This document shows, piece after piece, positions 6,912 to 13,085 of a DNA stretch of 13,494 nt. The stretch spans positions 1 to 13,494 of the forward strand of contig CAMBAQ010000038.1 in assembly GCA_945863785.1 (NCBI GenBank), in the 5' to 3' direction. The first letter of the stretch is position 1; the number at the start of each line of letters is the position of its first letter. A program made the translations under genes and the position numbers. The notes below the pieces were generated by a model, which worked only from the letters and a program-made list of their open reading frames with translations, searched no databases and was not told the DNA's origin. This DNA comes from Chthoniobacter flavus (GTDB lineage Bacteria > Verrucomicrobiota > Verrucomicrobiia > Chthoniobacterales > Terrimicrobiaceae).

Positions 6912-7195
6912 ATTTGCCGTTATATTCTTCGACGGCGGATCTCTCGCGGCCGAATTTGGTCGGCTTGCAGCATCCTGATTTGGCAGGTTTGCCAACGCAG
7001 TTGGTGTGTCCGATTCGAGAGAACCTCACGCTCACGCCCTTGCGCGCAAGGGTCCATTGGGGCGGATTCGAGTTTGTTGTGGCCTGCGACCTTCTGCGCC
7101 CGATTAACTCCTCCACATTGAAACGACTTGGGGAACTCGGGGCGGCAGATTCCTTAAAAATCCTCACCACCTTCAAGCTTCTCTTGGCTGGGTAA
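6908..7195 (+). CDS. CcdB/MazF-fold-like toxin candidate
   Basis: 95 aa, cytoplasmic. The pattern resembles the small beta-barrel CcdB/MazF family: an early VGLQHPDLAGLPTQLVCPI segment (18-36) matching the 'v..Q.d.l..l.trvv.Pl' opening of CcdB-like proteins. A strand pair (LRARVHWGGFEFVVACDLLRPI, 45-66) follows, and then a C-terminal helix with KRLGEL and ADSLKILTTFKLLLAG (72-95), comparable to the LG.l......i..al..llg ending. The length fits (CcdB ~100 aa). The ATG overlaps the antitoxin stop (ATGA), supporting a toxin-antitoxin pair. The target (gyrase or RNA) cannot be told from the sequence, and the family assignment is from pattern only. Confidence 0.6.
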   Translation: MNLPLYSSTADLSRPNLVGLQHPDLAGLPTQLVCPIRENLTLTPLRARVHWGGFEFVVACDLLRPINSSTLKRLGELGAADSLKILTTFKLLLAG

Positions 7196-7445
7196 TAGAG
7201 CCTATCGGAAGACCGCTTTCATGAGGAACAACGCGGTGTGTGGAGTTTTTAGACCAATACGCAAGCGAGAGGGGAGTCGAAGAAACCAAGTTGAAGACAA
7301 AACACGCGGATGAGAATTCATTGTTTCTTGCGGAGGCCAAAAAGTCCTTGTATTATAACTAAGCGCATAGAGGCAGGGGGCTCACTTTTGGTTTACCTTG
7401 TGTGCAGTAAAACAACAAAAAGCGTAAGGGCTTCATTTTTCCTAA
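7196..7445. other. Spacer left of the tRNA; no convincing gene
   Basis: 250 bases, visibly richer in A+T than the flanking genes. It holds one short open frame, GTG 7240 to TAA 7360-7362, 40 codons, ending KKSLYYN. The frame has AGGA at 7224-7227 as a distant Shine-Dalgarno and no recognisable family. It might be a gene remnant or chance. A TTGCGG (7328-7333), 17 bases, TATTAT (7351-7356) pair is a weak candidate promoter for the downstream tRNA. Confidence 0.4.
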
Positions 7446-7521
7446 GCGCCCGTAGCTCAGTGGATAGAGCACCGGTCTTCTAAACCGGCTGTCGATGGTT
7501 CGATCCCATCCGGGCGCGCCA
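7446..7521 (+). tRNA. tRNA-Arg (anticodon UCU)
   Basis: 76 bases forming a complete cloverleaf. The acceptor stem GCGCCCG (7446-7452) pairs with CGGGCGC (7511-7517). The D stem is GCTC/GAGC (7455-7458, 7467-7470). The anticodon stem CCGGT/ACCGG (7472-7476, 7484-7488) holds loop CTTCTAA, with anticodon TCT at 7479-7481 reading AGA/AGG. There is a 5-base variable loop, and the T stem GATGG/CCATC holds loop TTCGATC. The discriminator base is G at 7518 and CCA is encoded at 7519-7521. All pairs are Watson-Crick in the acceptor arm. It stands alone, between two toxin-antitoxin-like loci. I saw no direct repeat of its 3' end nearby that would mark an integrated element. Confidence 0.97.
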
Positions 7522-7741
7522 CCTTGGCAGCGAGGGTTGGTGCCGCTTTGCAGTGTTGTATGATTTAGATGCGCTGTGACTTCTGTGAATACACCGTGAG
7601 GTAAGCCAAATCAAAAAGATGCCGGCATTCATGGGAGTTTGATTAAGCTTTGATTTTCGAGGAAATTCTCTGCGGAAGACAAAAATGGATTGGCATGAAT
7701 GTTGTATTTAACAAGTTGTCAATTTCAGATTCGTTTGTGCC
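7522..7741. other. Spacer right of the tRNA; nothing identified
   Basis: 220 bases between the tRNA and the Phd-like gene. I see no supported coding frame, no tRNA or rRNA pattern, no T-rich terminator after a stem, and no copy of the tRNA 3' end. The last ~90 bases are A+T-rich and presumably carry the promoter of the antitoxin gene, but no clear -35/-10 pair stands out. Confidence 0.4.
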
Positions 7742-7978
7742 ATGGAAACTCTGTTCATGCCAGTGGGAGATTTTAAATCCCGTTTTTCTGAGGCGTTGGC
7801 GATTGTGGCGAACGGCGGATCTGTATGCGTTACCTTGGGTCGCACTCACAAGCCAGTGGTCGTGCTTGCTCCGCCACAATCACGCGGCAAGCGCAAGCTC
7901 GCTCTGTTTGCCGATAAGATGAAAGTGCAAATGAGCAAGGATTGGGAAATCAGTGAGGCGGATATTTTAAAAGGATGA
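7742..7978 (+). CDS. Phd/YefM-type antitoxin
   Basis: 78 aa, the usual length. The N-terminal half follows the Phd/YefM pattern: MPVGDFKSRFSEALAIVANG (6-25), a DNA-binding fold with the 'F...L..v..G' core. The strand VCVTLGRTHKPVVVLAP (28-44) matches the 'v.it.rgkPvavl.p' segment. The acidic C-terminal tail (DWEISEADILKG) is typical of the toxin-wrapping part. Its TGA overlaps the ATG of a PIN-domain toxin gene (ATGA at 7975-7978), the classic antitoxin-toxin order. It would neutralise VapC and autorepress the operon. ATG 7757 is an alternative start. The partner toxin frame is broken (see next entry), so the antitoxin may be an orphan. Confidence 0.85.
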   Translation: METLFMPVGDFKSRFSEALAIVANGGSVCVTLGRTHKPVVVLAPPQSRGKRKLALFADKMKVQMSKDWEISEADILKG

Positions 7979-8374
7979 GATTGTTATTGGACACATGCTC
8001 GCTTTTGTGGGCGCTCAATGCTCCGCGCAAGCTTTGCTCTGCCGCCCGACTTGCCATGGAGGACAGTAAAAACCATCCATGTTTCGCCGCTCTCATTCTG
8101 GGAAATCTCTTTGAAGTCATCCTTGGGTAAACTTGAAATCCAAGGAGCATCTCTGGAGGTCATTCCTCAAATGGTCATGGAAAGCGGTTGGCACATAGCT
8201 CCACTCCAAGCCGAGACTGCCGCCACATTTCACTTGCTGGCTCGCATTTCCGAGCACAAAGATCCCTTCGACCGTATGCTCGTATGGATGTCTATAAGAG
8301 AAAAATTTACCTTCGTCAGTCGTGACAGGCATTTGCATCAATACATTCCTCTGCGTCTTAAGGTTTGTGAATGA
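7975..8374 (+). pseudogene. vapC: VapC-type PIN-domain toxin, frameshifted
   Basis: A PIN-domain ribonuclease toxin split over two frames. Frame one, from ATG 7975, reads MRLLLDTCSLLWALNAP (first acidic PIN residue Asp6) and ends at TAA 8128-8130 after 51 codons. The second frame, read from about 8069 to the stop at 8372-8374, gives IHVSPLSFWEISLKSSLGKL, then HKDPFDRML and FTFVSRDRHLHQY, the remaining acidic residues of COG3744-type VapC. Removing one A from the A5 run at 8068-8072 joins the frames as D-S-K-T-I-H-V-S and gives 132 aa, the normal family length. So the gene is either recently inactivated by a +1 insertion or miscalled in the homopolymer. Note DTC where most relatives have DTH. 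The ATGA overlap with the Phd-type antitoxin is intact. Confidence 0.85.
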
Positions 8375-8465
8375 CCGAAAGAAACCGGCATGACAGATGA
8401 TAGATTTTCTGGGCGCGACGAGATGGAGGGAAGTTAGGACGGTGGCTATGCTTGAAGGAATCCAA

Positions 8466-8494
8466 TTGTGAAGGTCGCTAATCCTTTGTAATAA
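8466..8494 (+). promoter_or_regulatory. Possible promoter of the cyclase-like gene
   Basis: TTGTGA (8466-8471, 4/6 to the -35 consensus), a 17-base spacer, then TAATAA (8489-8494, 3/6 to the -10), about 30 bases ahead of ATG 8525. The 150-base gap after the vapC remnant makes a promoter here likely, but these boxes are a by-eye match. The rest of 8375-8524 shows nothing else. Confidence 0.25.
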
Positions 8495-8524
8495 AGAGGG
8501 GACTAAATCGGTTTAATTTTTAAA

Positions 8525-9787
8525 ATGAGCAACTTCAAAGCAAGTGTTGGCATCGGTATTCTTTCTAGCTTCATCGCTGCTCTAGCGTTTTTCAGCGGGA
8601 CATTTGTTCTTTTGGATTCCTTTTTGGCCCTAGCTATTGGCTTCAAATCTCCCGTTGACGCACCGCCGCTCTCGCTTTTTTTTGCTGTCCTGTTGGCATT
8701 TGGAGTGGCTTGGACAACGGTGGATATCTCGCGTCCCATTCTAAAAATCGTTCCTGCGGTTGGAATCTGTGTTTTGGTTTTTACCTGGTCGATGGTTTCG
8801 GCGCTATATGGCAAATTCCTATCTCCGCTAGCTCCGGTTCTGGCCGCTTTATGCAGTCTAGGATTGGGTTTGCTTTGGGGTAGAACGCAAGCTGGGGCGA
8901 GAAAACAGACGCTTGAGCGCTTGTTTGGTCAGCGACTGGCGCGGGAAGATTTCCGATCTCTGGTTGCCTCCTCGGTTCCGGTTCACTTCCCCGGCGAGGT
9001 GATCAATGGGACGGTGCTGGTGGTGTCGGTGCACAATCACTCGGAATTAATGGAGCTTCTCACGCCGGAAAATTATACCGCGATCACGAATTTATATTTA
9101 AAAACGGCTTCCGATTATTTGGTGGAATCCGGCGGCTATCTTGATGAATGCAATGGCGAGTGCATTCGCGTTGTCTTTGGTGCGCCAATTCCTGATGAGA
9201 GACACGCGATCCGGGCCTGTCGCGCGGCGGTGGATCTGGCTAGCAGATTGGATGAATTGAACAAAGAGTGCGATGCCCGCTGGCAGCGGCGCTTGGATGT
9301 TCGCATGGGGCTGGATTCCGGGGATATGATTGCCGCTGCTTTTGGTGGTGGAAGACTTGGGAGTTTCAGCGTCGCTGGTCCGGCGGTGGATTTTGCGCGA
9401 CGTCTCTGCGCTTCAAGCCCAGTTTATGGAACGCGGATTCTGATCGGTCCCGATACATACGAGCCTGCGGCGGAGTCTCTCGAGGTGAGGCCGGTCGAGA
9501 TCCTTAAAGTTTCCTCAAGCCGTCGCCGTATTGAAATCTACGAGATCCTCGCTCCCAAGCACGGGCTTTCGCCGGAGAGGGAACGGAGCCGCGATCATTT
9601 CTGGACGGGTGTTCTGCACTATCGTGACAGGCATTGGGAGAAGGCCGTTGAGGAATTCACCAAAGCTCGTATCAGCGGCATTCCCGATTCCGCGCTGGAT
9701 TTCTATCTGCGCCGTATCGAGCAGTTGCGCCGTCAAACGGAGGACTCCCACAAGGAGAATTTCCCTCCTCTTTTTCAATCCGTCTGA
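8525..9787 (+). CDS. Membrane protein with degenerate class III cyclase domain
   Basis: 420 aa. Four hydrophobic segments at about 8-36, 47-66, 72-94 and 101-119 anchor it in the inner membrane. A short helical linker (ARKQTLERLFGQRLARED, 125-142) follows, then a class III adenylate/guanylate cyclase-like domain (~150-345). The fold signature is clear: ESGGYLDECNGECIRVVFGAP (201-221), VRMGLDSGDMIAAAFGG (259-275) and SVAGPAVDFARRL (282-294). By motif alignment the first metal Asp is Ser168, the second is Glu212, the substrate Lys is Glu208, the second substrate residue is Pro286 and the transition-state Asn is Asp289. Only Arg293 is kept. The C-terminus (DHFWTGVLHYRDRHWEKAVEEFTKA, 357-381) is TPR-like, as in many bacterial cyclases. 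It is therefore probably not an active cyclase but a nucleotide sensor or scaffold (inference). rfaE2 starts 20 bases downstream. Confidence 0.8.
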   Translation: MSNFKASVGIGILSSFIAALAFFSGTFVLLDSFLALAIGFKSPVDAPPLSLFFAVLLAFGVAWTTVDISRPILKIVPAVGICVLVFTWSMVSALYGKFLSPLAPVLAALCSLGLGLLWGRTQAGARKQTLERLFGQRLAREDFRSLVASSVPVHFPGEVINGTVLVVSVHNHSELMELLTPENYTAITNLYLKTASDYLVESGGYLDECNGECIRVVFGAPIPDERHAIRACRAAVDLASRLDELNKECDARWQRRLDVRMGLDSGDMIAAAFGGGRLGSFSVAGPAVDFARRLCASSPVYGTRILIGPDTYEPAAESLEVRPVEILKVSSSRRRIEIYEILAPKHGLSPERERSRDHFWTGVLHYRDRHWEKAVEEFTKARISGIPDSALDFYLRRIEQLRRQTEDSHKENFPPLFQSV

Positions 9788-9807
9788 GTTTTTTAAGTCT
9801 GCTCTTT

Positions 9808-10293
9808 ATGCATGAGCCACGTGTCATTACCGCCGAGGAAGCCCGCCAGGAGCGGGATCGCCTTCGTGCTGCGGGAGCGAGTCTTGTTTTTACCAACGGG
9901 TGTTTCGATATCCTTCATCGCGGGCATACTGAATACCTAGCCTTCGCGAGGGCCCAAGGAGACGCCCTTGTGGTAGGACTGAATAGCGATGCTTCCGTGC
10001 GTCGAGCCAAGGGGCCGACACGTCCGGTGAATCATCAGGACGACCGCGCCTTTGTTCTCGGCTCGCTTCGTGCGGTCGATTATGTCGTGATTTTTGATGA
10101 GGACGAGCCCCGTGATCTCATTGAAAAAATCCTCCCTGATGTGCTTGTGAAGGGGAAAGACTGGGCACACTACGTGAGCGGGCGTGATGTAGTGGAAGCC
10201 AGTGGAGGCAGGGTGGTACTGGCGGAAATGGTCGAGGGAAAGTCGACAACGGCTACGATTGAAAAGATGCGTACGGGTGAGGGATCGGCCTAG
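9808..10293 (+). CDS. rfaE2: D-glycero-beta-D-manno-heptose 1-phosphate adenylyltransferase (HldE C-terminal type)
   Basis: 161 aa, a stand-alone cytidylyltransferase-fold domain that transfers AMP from ATP to heptose-1-phosphate, giving ADP-heptose for lipopolysaccharide core synthesis. VFTNGCFDILHRGHTEYL (27-44) contains the nucleotide-binding HxGH motif as H37-R-G-H40. GLNSDASVRRAKGPTRPV (57-73) and DVLVKGKDW (111-119) are the other family signatures, and GKSTT (144-148) stands near the C-terminus. The sugar kinase half (HldE N-terminal / RfaE1) is absent, so it must be a separate gene elsewhere. It follows the cyclase-like gene by 20 bases and could be co-transcribed. It implies an outer membrane with heptose-containing LPS. 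Confidence 0.9.
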   Translation: MHEPRVITAEEARQERDRLRAAGASLVFTNGCFDILHRGHTEYLAFARAQGDALVVGLNSDASVRRAKGPTRPVNHQDDRAFVLGSLRAVDYVVIFDEDEPRDLIEKILPDVLVKGKDWAHYVSGRDVVEASGGRVVLAEMVEGKSTTATIEKMRTGEGSA

Positions 10294-10400
10294 TCTTCGA
10301 GCGATACAGGTTCCGTGATTTCGGTGCTCGCATCCGAGTGACAAAGTTTTCACAAGATTCCCCTTGTTCTTAACGTCCGATCACGGGAAGTCTGTAGGTA

Positions 10401-11456
10401 ATGACATCAAAGACACCTGCCGAAAAAGGTTATCGCCTCCCAGCTGAATGGGAGCCACACGAAGCGACATGGATTTCCTGGCCTCAACCTGATTGCAACA
10501 GTTTCCCAGGCTCATACGAACGGGTCATTCCGACATTTGTTGCCATGGCCGAGGCACTCGCGGAATCGGAAATAGTTCGCATCAATGTGAAGGATGCAGC
10601 ACAGGAAAAAACAGTGCGAGCCCTTCTGAAATCGTGTCCTCGCGAACGGGTGGAGTTTTTTCACATCCCCACTGATGAGCCTTGGTGCCGCGACCATGGC
10701 CCGATCTTTTTGACTAACACGAAGTCCCCGCATTTGGCAGCGTTGAATTTTGGATTCAATGCCTGGGGCTACAAGGTGTCTCCCTTTGATGAAGACAACG
10801 CAGTACCGCCCGCCGTGGCCAAGGCGCTCGGAATTCCCGTTTTTGATTTTGAGGATTTTGTGCTTGAGGGGGGATCGATTGATGGCAACGGACTGGGGAC
10901 GATCATTACGACCGAAAGCTGTCTTCTGAATGCCAATCGCAATCCTGATTTGAATCGTCACCAAATTGAAAAAAAACTCCACGATACGCTGGGAGTGAAG
11001 GCCATTTTCTGGCTCGGTGACGGGATTGAGGGCGATGATACTGATGGTCACGTCGACGACATCACACGCTTTGTCGGGCCGAGCACAGTCATCACCGCCG
11101 TGGAAGAAGACGCGAGCGATTTCAATTACGAGCCACTCAAGCGGAATCTGGATCTTCTTCACACGATGCGGTTGCCGGGTGGCGAACCGCTTCATGTGTT
11201 GACCTTGCCAATGCCAGGCCGTATCGAGCGCGATGGACAGCGTTTGCCAGCAAGTTATGCGAATTTCTACATTGCGAATACGGCGGTTCTTCTCCCTGTT
11301 TACGGCGAGCGTAACGATGCATGGGCTGTCTCTGCTTTGCACGAGGCGTTTCCCTCACGAAACATCGTTCCTATCGATTGTCGTGAACTCATATGGGGCT
11401 TGGGGGCCTTCCACTGTCTCACACAGCAACAACCTGCAGTGAACATGGCTGTCTGA
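10401..11456 (+). CDS. aguA: Agmatine deiminase
   Basis: 351 aa, typical length for the PAD/guanidino-modifying family. It hydrolyses agmatine to N-carbamoylputrescine and ammonia, a step in arginine-to-putrescine conversion, in the cytoplasm. The N-terminal GYRLPAEWEPHEATWISWPQ (10-29), DEPWCRDHGP (92-101, Asp98), LNFGFNAWGYK (115-125), FVLEGGSIDGNG (153-164) and DTDGHVDD (213-220, His217) are all present. The catalytic Cys is Cys339 in GAFHCLTQQQPA. The usual glycine-rich run before that Cys reads GLGAFHC here rather than GGGxxHC. The partner carbamoylputrescine amidase (aguB) is not adjacent; a Nudix gene follows after 2 bases. The ~107-base gap upstream from rfaE2 leaves room for its own promoter. 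Confidence 0.92.
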   Translation: MTSKTPAEKGYRLPAEWEPHEATWISWPQPDCNSFPGSYERVIPTFVAMAEALAESEIVRINVKDAAQEKTVRALLKSCPRERVEFFHIPTDEPWCRDHGPIFLTNTKSPHLAALNFGFNAWGYKVSPFDEDNAVPPAVAKALGIPVFDFEDFVLEGGSIDGNGLGTIITTESCLLNANRNPDLNRHQIEKKLHDTLGVKAIFWLGDGIEGDDTDGHVDDITRFVGPSTVITAVEEDASDFNYEPLKRNLDLLHTMRLPGGEPLHVLTLPMPGRIERDGQRLPASYANFYIANTAVLLPVYGERNDAWAVSALHEAFPSRNIVPIDCRELIWGLGAFHCLTQQQPAVNMAV

Positions 11457-11458
11457 GA

Positions 11459-11914
11459 ATGAAGGATCTCCTTTATCGCCGCAATGTGGCGATCATTCTT
11501 CGTCGAAGTGATGGTTGTGTGTTGGTGTGTGAGCGCGCCGACTTCCCTGGATCGTGGCAATTTCCGCAGGGAGGAATCGATAAGGGGGAAACGGTTGCGG
11601 AGGCTCTGGAGCGTGAAGTGCGTGAGGAGGTTTCACTCACGCATGATTACTACAACGTCGTCGAACATCGCAGCCCCTATCGGTATACATTTCCAAAGGG
11701 TGTCAAAAAACACGGATGCGATGGTCAGGAACAGGTCTATTTTTTAGCAGATTTGATTAAACCCTGCGAAGGCGTGCTGCAGCCCGATAAGAAGGAATTT
11801 CGGGCATGCCAGTGGATTCGCCCCGAAGATTTTCATCTCGCGTGGGCGGGAGAAATGAAACGTAATGTTTATGTCGAGGTCTTCCGTGACTTCTTTAGCG
11901 TTACGCTCGATTAG
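11459..11914 (+). CDS. rppH: Nudix hydrolase, RNA pyrophosphohydrolase (RppH/Ap4A hydrolase) type
   Basis: 151 aa. The opening RRNVAIILRRSDGCVLVCER (7-26) and PGSWQFPQGGIDKGE (30-44) are typical of RppH/Ap4A hydrolases, which remove pyrophosphate from 5'-triphosphate RNA or cleave dinucleoside polyphosphates. The Nudix box runs from Gly38: G-x5-E44-x7-R52-E53-V54-x-E56-E57-x-S59-L60. All metal-binding Glu are present and only the late Gly is replaced, by Ser59. EQVYFLADL follows around 100. ATG 11459 lies 2 bases after the aguA stop, so the two are co-transcribed. An upstream in-frame ATG at 11393 lies inside aguA and is unlikely. The stop is 4 bases from the convergent aminotransferase stop. 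The substrate cannot be decided from the sequence. Confidence 0.88.
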   Translation: MKDLLYRRNVAIILRRSDGCVLVCERADFPGSWQFPQGGIDKGETVAEALEREVREEVSLTHDYYNVVEHRSPYRYTFPKGVKKHGCDGQEQVYFLADLIKPCEGVLQPDKKEFRACQWIRPEDFHLAWAGEMKRNVYVEVFRDFFSVTLD

Positions 11915-11918
11915 GTCT

Positions 11919-13085
11919 TTACGCCTTTAGTTCGCGACAAAATTCCGCCATGCGAACCATGGCGATTTTGATTTGATCCAAAGCGGTCGCAAAGCTGCAG
12001 CGGACATGGCCTTCCCCACCGCTTCCAAAGGCGGGGCCCGGCACCACTGCGACTTTCTTTTCATGAAGCAGGCGGAGAGAGAAATCGCGACTGGAGAGTC
12101 CGGTGGAGGTGATTTTTGGGAACACGTAGAATGCACCGCGCGGGCTCGGGCATTCCAAGCCCATGTCTCGAAGGGAACTGACAATGAAATTTCTGCGCAT
12201 CTCGTATTCGCGCCGCATGCCATTCACGCTTTGCTCGCCTCGATCGAGGGCTTCGATGGCGGCATCTTGGCCCATGATCGGAGCGCACAAGATCGAGTAT
12301 TGATGAATTTTCATCATGGCCTCGATCAGTTCAGCGGGAGCGCAGGCGAATCCAATCCGCCAACCGGTCATCGCAAAAGCTTTTGAGAGACCATGCAGGA
12401 GAACGGTTCTTTCCCGCATTCCGGGGATCGTGGCGATGCTGTGGTGCGGACGGCCTTCGTAGGTGAGTTCACTATAAATCTCGTCCGTGAGGACCACGAG
12501 ATTGTGCTTCACGCAAACAGCGGCGATCTTTTCGAGTTCATCTGGATCCATGGCAGCGCCAGTTGGGTTGGTCGGAAAATTCAGCATCAAGACGCGAGTG
12601 CGGGGAGTGATGGATTTTTCCAGATCCGCCGCATGGAGGATGAATCCTTCATCCGCTCGTGTTGTGACGGCACGCGGAACGCCACCAGCCATGACGATGC
12701 TGGGGGCATAGGAAACATAACAAGGTTCGTGGTAAATGACCTCGTCGCCTTGGTTCAAAAGCGCCCGCAATGCCAAGTCAATCGCTTCTGAAACTCCCAC
12801 GGATACGAGAATCTCCGAAAGGGGTTCGTAGCGGATCCCGAAGTGTTTCTGGATATAGTCCGAGATGCTGCGGCGAAGGCGAGGGAGTCCGAGATTCGAC
12901 GTGTAGCCGGTGCGTCCACGCTCAAGGGCGTAGATGGCGGCCTCGCGGATATGCCATGGCGTTGCGAAATCCGGCTCTCCGATGCCGAGTGAGATGACGT
13001 CGTTCATGGACTGAACGATTTCAAAAAAATCCCGGATTCCCGAGCGGGGGATTCCCTTGATGTGTTCGGCGATGGCGATACTCAC
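11919..13085 (-). CDS. Class I/II PLP aminotransferase (aspartate/aromatic/alanine type)
   Basis: 388 aa, full length. Fold type I motifs are SLGIGEPDF (32-40), GYTSNLGLPRLRRSI (60-74), VSVGVSEAIDLALRALL (94-110), NFPTNPTG (169-176, Asn173), LTDEIYSEL (199-207, Asp201 and Tyr204), the PLP-lysine motif HGLSKAFAMTGWRIGF (231-246, Lys235), and HVRCSFA with the carboxylate-binding Arg near 367. It moves amino groups between an amino acid and 2-oxoglutarate or pyruvate; substrate choice (Asp, aromatic, Ala) is not resolved. The start is GTG at 13085, overlapping the stop of the Lrp-like regulator as GTGA, so regulator and enzyme are translationally coupled. This strongly suggests amino-acid-responsive control of the enzyme by that regulator (inference). 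Confidence 0.93.
   Translation of the reverse strand: MSIAIAEHIKGIPRSGIRDFFEIVQSMNDVISLGIGEPDFATPWHIREAAIYALERGRTGYTSNLGLPRLRRSISDYIQKHFGIRYEPLSEILVSVGVSEAIDLALRALLNQGDEVIYHEPCYVSYAPSIVMAGGVPRAVTTRADEGFILHAADLEKSITPRTRVLMLNFPTNPTGAAMDPDELEKIAAVCVKHNLVVLTDEIYSELTYEGRPHHSIATIPGMRERTVLLHGLSKAFAMTGWRIGFACAPAELIEAMMKIHQYSILCAPIMGQDAAIEALDRGEQSVNGMRREYEMRRNFIVSSLRDMGLECPSPRGAFYVFPKITSTGLSSRDFSLRLLHEKKVAVVPGPAFGSGGEGHVRCSFATALDQIKIAMVRMAEFCRELKA

Noticed and set aside
8060..8080. Programmed frameshift or transcriptional slippage producing full VapC
   Set aside because: An A5 run is short for efficient slippage, and no supporting slippery heptamer, stop-codon context or downstream structure is evident; decay or a base-call error is simpler.
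8018..8374. A free-standing 118-aa protein from ATG 8018
   Set aside because: Its first ~17 residues are out-of-frame vapC sequence; only the part after about 8069 is PIN-like, so it is the second half of a frameshifted gene.
7500..8524. Integrated element with att sites at the tRNA 3' end
   Set aside because: No integrase gene and no second copy of the tRNA 3' sequence could be seen in the window.
10294..10400. Promoter before aguA using TTCACA near 10350
   Set aside because: No acceptable -10 box at 16-18 bases spacing; too weak to list.
10512..11342. Antisense open frame of 276 codons
   Set aside because: A shadow of agmatine deiminase; no domain features.
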